From: Paralvinella palmiformis
Lineage: Eukaryota; Annelida; Polychaeta; Terebellida; Alvinellidae
Direction: 5' to 3'
NCBI GenBank assembly: GCA_025642065.1
Contig: JAODUP010000320.1
Location: 501,001 to 565,000, forward strand
DNA length: 64,000 nt
A model generated the notes under the pieces. It was given only the letters and a program-made list of their open reading frames with translations. It ran no database searches and was not told where the DNA came from. Each line of letters begins with the position of its first letter. Within the stretch, counting starts at the first letter, position 1. Shown here one piece after another: positions 8,015-18,380 of this stretch. The position numbers and the translations under genes are program-made.

Positions 8015-10953
8015 ATGGCCAATATGTGGAAGTGTTGCTGTATGGTGGCTTCGGTGCTGGCAGTGTCAGACGTGCAAGGTGAACAAATAGACGCCGAAGT
8101 GCTGTTTATAAAGATATGACAGCGTATATTTTGCTTGCATTTATCACGTATTTCGCTTTTTAATTTAACACGCATGTAACTTCTAAATGCCTATCGTAAA
8201 TGTAAATCATAGATTGAAAGGTGATGTTGTAAGAAGCAACTGGGTCAAGAAACCAGGAAGCGTCGCTCTAGATTTGCTTCTTTTTCACAAACAGAATACA
8301 AAATATAGACATTTAGATATTATAACAAAAACAAAACTGGCAAACTTAAAATACGCACACACAGGTTAGCGTTACACGAGTGGTTAGTACACGTTACTGA
8401 TGGTGTTCTATTTGTCGTTCTACAGCCAACCTCTGTCGAAGGCGCAACGAGGTATTAGATTGTTCCAATTCGACAATGCGTGGTATGCTGAGTGGCGACC
8501 AGCTGGGGAACATAACGGAGCGAGAACAGATAACTGTCTTAGATCTATCCTGGAACAGCATAGTTTCAATAAGCAACGAGACGTTCAGATGTCTTCCAAA
8601 ACTAAAAACGCTCTCTTTGTCTCACAACCGGATAAATTTTAGCACGACCTATTGTCCATTCCGATGTTTATCACGTCTGGAGAATCTTGACATCAGCGAC
8701 AACGTCGTTCCAAGCGATGATCCATCGCATGCAGCTTTATTCGGAAACTTATCGAACCTGTTGCATCTGACAACCGATGGCGTACCGCCTTCATCTCTGC
8801 CTACTGGCCTGGCCTCTCTCGAAATGCTGAATCGCTTAACCGTGAAAGGGAATCTGGTTTTCCTTTCAAACCGAACCTTCAGTGATTTGCGAAAATTAGG
8901 GATAAAGAATTTGGCCATAAAATGCAGTTGCCTGACTCACATCGAAGCCGGTGCCTTTAGGGAACTTTCTTACCTGGAATGCCTCGAACTGCACGATTTG
9001 CCCTTTCTCAAGCTGTCCTCGCTGGTCGGTCCATGGACTGGATTGGGTCAGTCGGTTCAGTCGCTATCTCTGTGGCGAGTTGGCGGTCTGACGAGAAGTC
9101 CAATGGAGCCGGTGACGGTGGAAGAGGAGTTCTTCCGCAGCCTAAGCAACACCGGGCTGAAACGTTTAGAAATGGACGACAACTACATCACGCTGATACA
9201 CCTGACTCATGTCTGGAGGTACCTCGGCGATCTGGAGTACTTCTCGCTGGCTTATAATTCGCTGATCCAGCTATCGCCTTTGGCCAACAGCTTACAGAAT
9301 CTTACAAAGCTTAGGTATCTGGACGTCAGTCAGCAGTATCGTACATCGTTCATGACAGGGCCAGAATTTTATATGCGTGACTGCCGTCACCTGTTGAAAA
9401 GGTTTTCGCCTCCTCTGTCAAACGTACGAGCCCACGAAGGACCAACGCAATCCAAGATAATCGCTTCTGATACCGATACGAATTCCCTACACATCTACTA
9501 TCCACCGGCCTTGGAATACTATAATATCTCGTTCGCCCTATTTCAGACTAATATGTACGAGTTGCACATACACCAGGCGGACAATGTAAAGCTGCTCAAC
9601 GTAGCAGGCAACCGAATAAAGGTTTTGGGTTCGAAGCTGGTCTTTGTCGACAAGCCGAAGCACGGAATTACGATGGATGTGAGCGGAAACGAGATAATCA
9701 ACATCTCGTATGGCTATTTCGACCTGAATTCCACCGCCACCGTCATAGAAAGGCTGATCCTACGCGCCAACCAACTAGGCGACATAATGGCTCGTATAGG
9801 CTGCGATTGCATCAGCAGTTTAAGAAATCTGAAGCACATAGATCTGTCTGACAACCGGATAAAGACGCTGCCATTTAACACCTTCCATCGCATGGACCTT
9901 TTGGAAACCATAAACGTCGGCAACAATTCGATCAGAAATTTCGACCTCTCACTCAGCGATCACATATCGCTGAAGCATCTCGACCTCTCCAACAACCTCA
10001 TACAGCAGTTCGGTGGGAAAATGATGGACAAATTGGAATCGTTGGCCGAGCGCCACAATTTGACGATCAGCCTTCTCGGCAACCCGCTCTTCTGCAGCTG
10101 TCACACGTTGACATTTCTGCGCTGGGTGAAGCGACACCGAGACGGGGGCAGGATACGGTTTGACCATTTGGACAGTTACACCTGTCTGTACGGAGGAAAG
10201 ATGGTCTACTGGAAGGCGCTGGATGGAATAATCGCCGACATCCGGAGCGAATGCGACAAGAACTTGTATATCAAGGTTGGCTCGTCGCTGGGGGCCTTTG
10301 TCGTCTTGGTGTTTGCGCTGTCGATATTCATCTATCGACACAAATGGGACATCAAGTTCTGGCTGATCGGAAGGGTCATCGATAGAAAGGCGAAACGCGA
10401 TGAGGCCGAGCGGGGTGTGGTCAGATATCGCTACGATGCGTTTGTCTCCTATCACCAAAAGGACATCGAATGGGTGATAGGAGTCTTACTGCCGGAGGTG
10501 GAAGGCTGCGAGGCAAACCAAATGCGCCTGTGCCTGCATCATCGAGACTTTGAGCCCGGGGCCCCGATCGAGGAGAATATCGTGCAGAGCATCAAGAACA
10601 GCCGGAAGACGCTTCTGGTGGTCAGTAGACAATTTTTGACCAGTCATTGGTGCCACTTCGAGATTCAGATGGCCCGTACGAAGAGTTTCGACATCGGTCG
10701 CGATGTCATTGTCCCGATACTGATAGAGCCGGCTCTGGAGATTATGAAGGATCCGAACCTATCTAAAACGCTACTAAATATCTTTAGAAGACGTACCTAC
10801 TTGGAATGGCCGAGCGATCCGCTCGACCAGGCGGCCAGGATAGCGTTCAGGGACAGCCTCCATCGGGTGTTGCGATGTCCCATCTCTAGGCGGATTCGAT
10901 GTGAATGCGGACGCTCCGTTTGTCCTTCGCCAGCAAGTCATCGTTTTTTGTGA
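8015..10953 (+). CDS. Toll-like receptor (single cysteine cluster), two exons
   Basis: Cell-surface or endosomal innate-immune receptor whose TIR domain recruits MyD88-type adaptors. I place exon 1 at 8015-8078 (MANMWKCCCMVASVLAVSDV, a signal peptide; donor G|GTGAAC) and exon 2 at 8426-10953 (acceptor CTACAG). The join restores phase and gives 863 residues. The alternative is a start at ATG 8476, but that drops the N-terminal cap (LCRRRNEVLDC), and an in-frame stop at 8398 rules out an unspliced longer start. About 17 leucine-rich repeats follow, then one membrane-proximal LRRCT cap (NPLFCSCHTLTFLRW), a transmembrane helix near residues 640-660 (GAFVVLVFALSIFIY), and a TIR domain at about 691-838 with box 1 YDAFVSY and box 2 LCLHHRDFEPG. 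The single LRRCT is typical of V-type/scc TLRs. The ligand cannot be inferred. The gene appears intact. Confidence 0.92.
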
Positions 10954-12114
10954 GACGTACGCACTCATGTCTGTACGGACATACAGAAACACATATACAC
11001 AGGGCCGGATTTAGGCATTAAGAAGCCCCTGGGCTAATAGCGTTTGTTTGAGTTTTAACAGGGCCCCTCTAGTCTTTTAAACCCTGCGCTGCATACACAC
11101 TCAAATCAGAATGAATTTGTTTGACATTTAAAAATACGCCATTAGATAAAACCCACAAGTTAGTCATTTCACCCTTTCAATACAGCAAAACGTCCTTCAC
11201 ATAGAATCAACATCAAGCATCCTAGATGCTATCGTACGGAATTGACACAATTCAACAATCCACACGATTTATTCATCTCTACGATATCAGTGGGGACATT
11301 CGTTACTGTTTTCGAACACCACACGATAGCATCTCGTTTATTAGGTTTAGTATAAATAGTACAAATTCTGAAACTCGGATGGCCTTCTATGATTGAAGTC
11401 AAGATAACAATTATATGCTCGGAAAAGGTTGAGTTGCTTAATCCATCTTGATTCAGGTTTGTTCCAGTGACCTGCAAAGGTTCCATAAGAACAACCTTCA
11501 ACTTCCATAAGCACAACGTTCAACCTACCAGCTATCAGTACAGTAAGGAATCATCACGGGTATCAAGTTCCGTGTGTATCATCGTCGTAGCGTTCTATTT
11601 GGTATTACACTGTTGTAGACGACAAGGACCAACCTTCAGGGAATAAACGTCCGCCGGATGATTGCCATATGAACTGCTAACCGCCGTCACCGGAAAATAA
11701 CCAACAACGGATAGTGTGTCAGAGTGTCAGTTGTCGGTGACGAGGAAAACGTAGTTCTGGGTCAAAACAAGTGCAATGATGGTAAAGTTACGCTATTCTT
11801 TCTAGATATAAAGATCGATTATAGAATACTAACTGGTTACGTTTTACCAATACGAAACAACAAAACCTGGCCCGCTGTCGGCAAAATGACATATAGCACA
11901 GCATTTTACATCCATGTGTAGACCGGGTTATCATTGGTAATGATGTGATGACATGCAAGGTGGTCGTGAAAACGAAACATAGCTCTAGAAAAGTTAATGC
12001 AAAATATTAATAAAGAATTGCTATATTTAAATAATATGGATTTATTGTGCAATGCTTTTATATATAATATTGATAATTCTGCGACGACCCAATCATGAGG
12101 ACAAGACCCCCCCC
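10954..12114. other. Downstream of TLR; intergenic
   Basis: Holds the TLR 3' UTR. Possible AATAAA signals are at 11642 and 12009, and neither is compelling. At 10998-11090 the sequence CAGGGCCGGATTTAGGC and a later GGGCCCCT resemble degraded hAT-type ends. A 95-codon minus-strand open frame at 11229-11516 has no recognised motif. Confidence 0.4.
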
Positions 12115-12142
12115 CTCTCTCTCTCTCTCTCTCTTTTTTCCC

Positions 12143-12186
<44 letters not shown>
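12115..12186. repeat. (CT)n followed by (TA)n
   Basis: About ten CT units, a T/C-rich spacer, then about 20 TA units. Confidence 0.9.
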
Positions 12187-12189
<3 letters not shown>

Positions 12190-12808
12190 TTTGATGACTT
12201 TCAATTTGATAGTGAAGATGAGAATTGATGCTGTAGCAAAGACAAATTCGATAAAGGAAATGTACATCTATAGAGAATAAATTCGCCAGTTTATTTACAT
12301 AAGCCAAGCACAATGAACTATTTACGAATTATGGAGTTATACATGCAGTAAATCCATAATTTTTTTTAAATTAACTAAAAACTGTAATCTTGTGACGGTG
12401 CCTACTGATCATATAAAGCCATATCCTTGGTGTTACGAATCTAGTAGGAATCATAGTGTGCCATTAAGGAGAAGCCCTATTGCGGTGGGTGTCCAGGATC
12501 AGTTGATCAGTAACATTGAATTCAACTGAATATGGTCTAATCCCTGACCAGATGCCCGTATCAGGATAATTATCTAGGATCGTAGGTTTATATAAAACGC
12601 TACAAGAACATGTCACTTGTCCAGGTTCGGGTACATGGTTTGATTTGATCCTCACCATTAAGATACACACTACATGCGTTGCTGCATTGTGTATCTACCC
12701 ACCCAGGTGGTGTTTAGACACGACGTATTCGAAGCATGTTTGATCCCCTTAAAAGGGCTGTATACATAAAAATTACTTTGGCCATGCAGATACATTCATT
12801 CATTGATA
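12187..12808. other. Intergenic, nothing recognised
   Basis: AT-rich sequence up to the target duplication of the P-superfamily element. The open frames present are short and carry no motif. Confidence 0.4.
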
Positions 12809-12816
12809 TTAGGGCC

Positions 12817-13381
12817 CATTGACCTGAAAGAAAACTAGACCGAACACGGCCGCCGATTTGATGCCAAACAGGTCCCAACTTCCGGTCGTGGAAAAAAGGA
12901 ACGCAGACTGCAAAATCGGGTTTGTAAACATGGTGAATTATTGTTGTGTCGTTGGTTGCATAAGTAATACAAAATGAATATCTTTTCATCGGTAAGTATA
13001 AGGAACACATTTAAAATAAATGTTAAAGCGTTGGGGTTTTTTGCCTGGAAATTAAGCTTAACTATTATTATATTTAACCTATTCGACAACCCCCCTTCTG
13101 TTTCTGGCGTTTGATCCCAACTAAACTAGATCTACGGACTTACATAAAACAACATTTACATATATCATGGCATATAATAGGATAGGAATAATACAGATTG
13201 TCTGCACACACAAAATTATAATGTACACATCACAATAAATGTCCGTATTCTTTGGTTCAAAACTCGAAGTGCAGCTGTTTTAACGTTGCTTTTTGCCACT
13301 ACCGGAAGTCAGCGCTGTTCGGTCATGGTGGCCCATTCAAACATGACTGACTGCTCGGTCTAGTTTTCTTTCAGGTCAATG
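12817..13381 (+). mobile_element. Non-autonomous P-superfamily DNA transposon, copy 1
   Basis: A 565-bp element with perfect 27-bp terminal inverted repeats beginning CATTGACCTGAAAGAAAAC. It is flanked by 8-bp target duplications, TTAGGGCC (12809-12816) and TTACGGCC (13382-13389), a 7/8 match. Inside, at about 12930, ATG opens a frame reading MVNYCCVVGCISNTK, then a stop. This resembles the start of a C2CH THAP DNA-binding domain, and a GTAAGT donor-like site follows at about 12993. THAP domain plus 8-bp duplication fits the P-element superfamily. No transposase catalytic part remains, so it depends on another copy or is dead. Confidence 0.75.
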
Positions 13382-13389
13382 TTACGGCC

Positions 13390-14063
13390 ATATAGTTTCT
13401 ATGTATCTGCTTCTGATATGCTGAAAGCAAACCTCTTAACAACTTTAGAGCGTTTTATCACCTTGAAATGGATACTAATAAACTTGACCATGTATACGGA
13501 TGTAATGTTTATTATGTCTTGAAAAATACCATTTCAGCCAGCTTTAAAGGTGTATGTTATGATGTTTAAAACGTATTAATTAATACAATGATAAACACTG
13601 CTTGATTAGCTGTGGCTGTAAATAGTAACTGTTCACTACAGTAATTTAATTCGATATTTAAATATTTTCACAGCAAAGGTGGTGTATAGTTATGTGTCCA
13701 TGACCGTCCAATATACCATCATACATAATTCTTGCCAATAATTCAGCTCACTATATAGTTTATATCCGAAACGTGCATGTACAGAAGAGGTATGGAAGTA
13801 GAGTTTAAACAACTTTCCTAAACACCTGTACGCGAATAACCAAGATAAAACCCAACCAGTACGTTAATATAATCTTGTTAAAGAACTCGGACCTCAAGTA
13901 TTAAAGCTTTTCTCCATGGTATTTCTTATAAATCAAATATACATGTAAGAACGCCACTAACCGCAAATAGTTTATATTTTCTTGGAGACAACATTCACAT
14001 TGATAGAATATATGACAGTAAACGGAACAATCCTATATTCAAATGTTTATGGTGCTTTCATAA

Positions 14064-14106
<43 letters not shown>

Positions 14107-14882
14107 GTTTGATTTATATAGCGCCACATTCAGCCATGAATGTAGTTGTCAACCATGCGTTATTTAATGTTATGATCATTAGAACTAAATGGACAACCAC
14201 AACTTTTGAAGAATATAGGCTGGATTATTACTACGGATCCCCAATTAAGAAGTCTTTCGTTCTCCGGCCAATTTTATTATTTAAAACGTTTTACAACTAC
14301 GGGTTCGATGATTCAGAAATCAGATTATTGATCGTAACGCATGTTCTTATTTTCGAATGTAAAATAAACTCTTTGTGACGTATGCAATTAGTATTAGTTT
14401 GTCACACTTTTGATGTTGCACATGATAAAACATGAATATCAGTTAAGTAAATGTTTGCGTGTTTGCTATAACGAGACTTCTTCCAATTTAGTTTTAACTC
14501 ATTCATTCATGATAAGAATGAGTTCTCTATGGCTAGTTTCCTATGCCCCGTAGTCAACTTGTGTTATTGATTTTTCATAGTGAACACCTGATTATATATT
14601 TCAGCGTGGAATGCTTAACTGATCATGGTTTACGCATGCAGTTGCTATGTTTTGTTGTGTGTGCTATTGACAATTCATATGCGTTGTTCACAGTGTTACT
14701 TTTTATTTCAGTCGCTTGCCAAACAAAGTACACAAACAAAATTAAGTGTACAGTTCCAAAATGATAACATTAAGAACCATCAGGGACGTCAACAGTCAGC
14801 TAAATATCACACCCTTCTGATTTTAATAATAATATTATGTATATTATCACATATCATGTCATGATTGTGATAGGTATTATGG

Positions 14883-14883
<1 letters not shown>
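13390..14883. other. Intergenic; (TA)n at 14069-14104
   Basis: AT-rich. Contains an 18-unit TA tract. The open frames around it (13982-14378, 14543-14864) are not supported by any motif. Confidence 0.45.

Positions 14884-14977
<94 letters not shown>
14884..14977. repeat. Perfect (TG)47 microsatellite
   Basis: 94 bases of uninterrupted TG, the longest perfect dinucleotide run in the window. It is likely to be highly polymorphic. Confidence 0.97.
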
Positions 14978-14981
<4 letters not shown>

Positions 14982-15283
14982 TTCTGATTGGTTATGAGAT
15001 AACAATAAGCACAGAAATAATCATTTATTGATTATCACTGGTAAAATGTCGGCGTGTCTTCCATGACCAGGATTGAACCAACGAGAATGTTTCACGATAT
15101 TTTTGTGATGTCGAATTATCTAGGTTGAAATGTTGCATTGTGTTCGAAAAGAGATGTGTCGAAATCGGAAGGCTAGTTTGCTAGACAAAATAGTCATTTA
15201 TAATGGAGCTAAATCCCTTTTGGGTTAATAGTGGTTCGGAAGCCCGGAAGGTGCACTTGTTGGATAAACGAGGTTTCAATAAC

Positions 15284-15333
<50 letters not shown>

Positions 15334-15827
15334 CTCTGTTCATGAAATAATTAATCAATGATTGAACAAATAAAATATAGCAAAACATCAGAACAACAAG
15401 GATATGTCGATTATTACTGGGGGAAACTGAAACACGCACACACACACACAGACTCTCTCTCTCGAATCGTCGCATGCATCCATACACAAGATCGGCGTAG
15501 CTTGGCAGCAGACGATAAACTAATACAATCAAAAGAGTTATCATGCAGGAACACTGATTTTCCGTTTAAAAATTGCGCGATGTTACCTTCGGAAAACCAA
15601 TAGGCCTATTCCCGCCTATCGTGGCATATTACAAATTTACATATCTTACTTGACTACGTATACATCGAGGGCCGGGGGTGTACACTGTCTTAGGAATTAT
15701 AGTCGAAACGAGATTGTTCATGTGTAATTGAGTCCTGTACGCTTGTTTCCGGTATACATACATTGAACTTTGAGTGAAAACACGTGACGTTCGATAGGGC
15801 GTCAATCATTCTCTTCTTCGTTGAAAT
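14978..15827. other. Intergenic; (TA)n at 15288-15331
   Basis: No gene recognised. A 22-unit TA tract lies at 15288-15331 and a short (CA)n/(CT)n run at 15435-15462. Confidence 0.45.
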
Positions 15828-16429
15828 CATTGACCTAAGAGAAAACTAGACCATGCACGCCCGCCGATTTGTTGGCAAACAGGTCCCAACTTCCGGTTGG
15901 GACAAAAAGGAACGAAGACTAAAATCAGGTTTATAATCATGGTGAATTGATGCATAAGCCGTGGAAGTAATACAAAAAGAAATATCTTTTCATTGGTAAG
16001 GAACACATTTAAATTAGCTGTTAACGCGCGTTGTTGAGGGAAATTAAGCTTAACTATTATTTTTTTATTTTTTTTTATTTTTTATTTTTTTATTATATTT
16101 AACCTGTTCCACAACTCCTCTGGCGCTTGATCCCACCTAGACTAGATTTACGAACTTGCATAAAACGACACATACATATTTAATGGCATATAATAGGACA
16201 GGAGTAATGCAGATTCTCTGTACACACAAAATTATAATGCACACATCACAATAAATGTCCATATTCATAGGTTCAAAACTCGAAGGGTAGCCGCCGCTTT
16301 ATCATTGCGTTTTGCCCCTACCGGAAGTCATCGCTGTTTGGTCATGGCGGCCATTGACCTAAAAGAATGATGGCGGCACAATCGAACACCACTGAGTATT
16401 CGGTCTAGTGGGGTTTTTCCGGGTCAATA
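15828..16429 (+). mobile_element. Non-autonomous P-superfamily DNA transposon, copy 2
   Basis: A 602-bp copy of the 12817-13381 element in the same orientation. Its ends read CATTGACCTAAGAGAAAACT and (right, degraded) GGTCTAGTGGGGTTTTTCCG then GGTCAAT. The 8-bp target duplications are GTTGAAAT (15820-15827) and GCTGAAAT (16430-16437), a 7/8 match. The THAP-like exon is present but broken by a stop (ATGGTGAATTGA). It keeps CISRGSNTK and a GGTAAG donor-like site, showing a few codons that copy 1 has lost. A T-rich expansion (16060-16100) and a small extra block near 16343-16375 are specific to this copy. Confidence 0.75.
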
Positions 16430-17051
16430 GCTGAAATACAAAGAGCTGACGATAGGACAAAAAGTAAGTCACTATTAGCAAGTGTAAAACATGGTGTGCA
16501 TTGTATCCTGGGGCGTTGACTATAATGAAAGCCATTCGCAGATTTGGCTTCTAAATGATATTGTTCAACTCTAAACTCACCTCTACTACTCCTAACCATA
16601 ACAAACGATCTGAGGGCATTTCTTGTCTAATCATTACTTGATTGGGTCTGGCAATGCATAGCTTTGTTATGACGATTAGATCTTGACAAAGAGAAGAAAA
16701 AAAAAAGAAACGGTGTAGGGCCTAATGTTATTGTATGCTGGCCCGCAACCACTTAACAGCAGCGGTTTCCGTCATAAGCCGATGGGGTACTTCTGTTATA
16801 ATGATCTCCCTGTTTCGGCCTATTAAGGCATAAATGAAGGTCGTGGCAATGTAATGTTCAGTTATTATCTTATTTTGTGGCATTCTTTTGTTGCAAAAAC
16901 AATAAATAAAAAGTATCAATCGATCATTGAAAACCGAAGCATAACAATACAACAAGATTACATGACATAACACGCAGCTCCTCATCCCTATTTTCGGCAT
17001 ACGCAATAAAACGTAGTTCCTAAGGCGGTATGACGAGCCTTTGGTTTTGAA
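16430..17051. other. Intergenic, nothing recognised
   Basis: No coding or repeat signature recognised. Confidence 0.4.
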
Positions 17052-17183
17052 TTAATAATAATAATAATAATTAGAAACTTCTATTTCGCCAATATCCTCG
17101 AAAGGAATCGAGCTTAGTGGCGCACCTAGTACAGGGGTTGGGGAATCTCATAGTCAAAGTACAATTGAAAATTCATTAACAAA
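17052..17183 (-). mobile_element. CR1-like LINE, extreme 3' end
   Basis: The minus strand matches the 3' UTR seen in the copies at 55642-56000 and 57906-58215 (TGTACTAGGTGCGCCACTAA, GATATTGGCG, AATAGAAGTTT). It ends in an (ATT)n tail. Heavily 5'-truncated, with no coding sequence left. Confidence 0.65.
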
Positions 17184-18338
17184 TTTTAGCGCAGCTTGCT
17201 TTAGCATCAATATCACATTGGAACTGGGTTGCGATTTTGTTTTACTGATTAATTTAGATTGCATCCATTGTTCTTGAGATGTGTCTGTGTTTACGAACAA
17301 TCTAAAATCATACGAGACTGGCCCCAAATATACGCATAGGTCGATTATTGGGATGGACCGAAAATAGGAAATTAATTGATATAAAATATTGCATTTTGGA
17401 TTTTATGTGATTTCCCTATTTCTTTGAATTTAACACAATATTGCTATGGTAGTATATAGTCAGTGATTGGTCAGTGATGGTATAACTGTCAGCTTCGGCA
17501 AGTGTTCGAATTGTGAGATGTTTGCGCATAAGTTGCTTACATCCAACGTGCAGAGTACACGGGTATACTGATGCTGAATTAAAATTGTATATTTGGTGTC
17601 GTAAAAGTGCGAGCTGCAGTAAATAACTGCGCTTCGTGCACATACAAACACACACATTGTTTACTATTTTGAGACCTTGTCATGTTGAACTTATTTTAAC
17701 AACATCAGTTGCAAGTGACTTTCCTACCGAGTAAATATATGTGTCGCCTTATTCAAAGGTCAAAACGACATAGATATAAGCAATTCAGAATGTTGCGAAC
17801 TTGGCTAACCTAATGATTGGCAACTAATTGTTTTGACTAATTGTTTGCTAAATTGACTAATTCAAATTTAATACCCTTGTCAAAAGATTATATGTAAATG
17901 AATGCTAGAGAAATCCTTAAACCCGGCGTTTTCAATTATAGTTCAAATAGATCACGTGGATGGGCAATTTAGTTTAGACAAATCTCACCTAACTGCATAT
18001 ACTAACGGAGATTAAATTAAGCGTGATGAACGTTACCTTATGGTGATTAGCTGTTAGGTTTGAATAAATTACAGTATTTATTCAAGATTGAGGCGATATT
18101 TCGTTCTAGTCCAGTCCAGTAATAATTCATTGAGGATTTTTGCTTCTTTATTTTTGCTTAGTTCTTCATCTGCTTCTATATGTAGGAAGAGTGTGCACAA
18201 CACAAGTTTGTCACATGTTCAATTCAAGTTGTGATGTTGGCTAACGCGCCGAGAGCCTATAAAAGGCCTAACTTTTCATCCTGATGAGACTACAACTTGC
18301 GATACCGAACCTGCCTGACTTGTTACTTGTTGAAAATT
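17184..18338. other. Intergenic, nothing recognised
   Basis: AT-rich sequence without a recognised element. Minus-strand open frames at 17416-17657 overlap one another in different frames and show no motif. Confidence 0.4.
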
Positions 18339-18380
18339 GGGGTGGAGACCCCCTAGCTGTCGCTTATTCGGCACAGCCAC
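18339..18380 (-). repeat. LINE 3' terminal block shared with SINE-A
   Basis: On the minus strand it reads GGCTGTGCCGAATAAGCGAC, then AGCTAGGGGGTCTCCACCCC. The first part is nearly identical to the SINE-A tails, and the second forms the same GGGG...CCCC hairpin. It lies at the 3' end of the LINE, where the element's own reverse transcriptase would bind. Confidence 0.7.

Noticed and set aside
7900..8082. 60-codon plus-strand frame overlapping the TLR first exon
   Set aside because: It is in a different frame from the signal peptide exon and shows no domain. It is explained as a chance frame.
9949..10458. 169-codon minus-strand frame opposite the TLR
   Set aside because: Shadow of the TLR coding frame, with no independent motif.
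11229..11516. 95-codon minus-strand open frame downstream of the TLR
   Set aside because: No motif recognised and no partner exon found.
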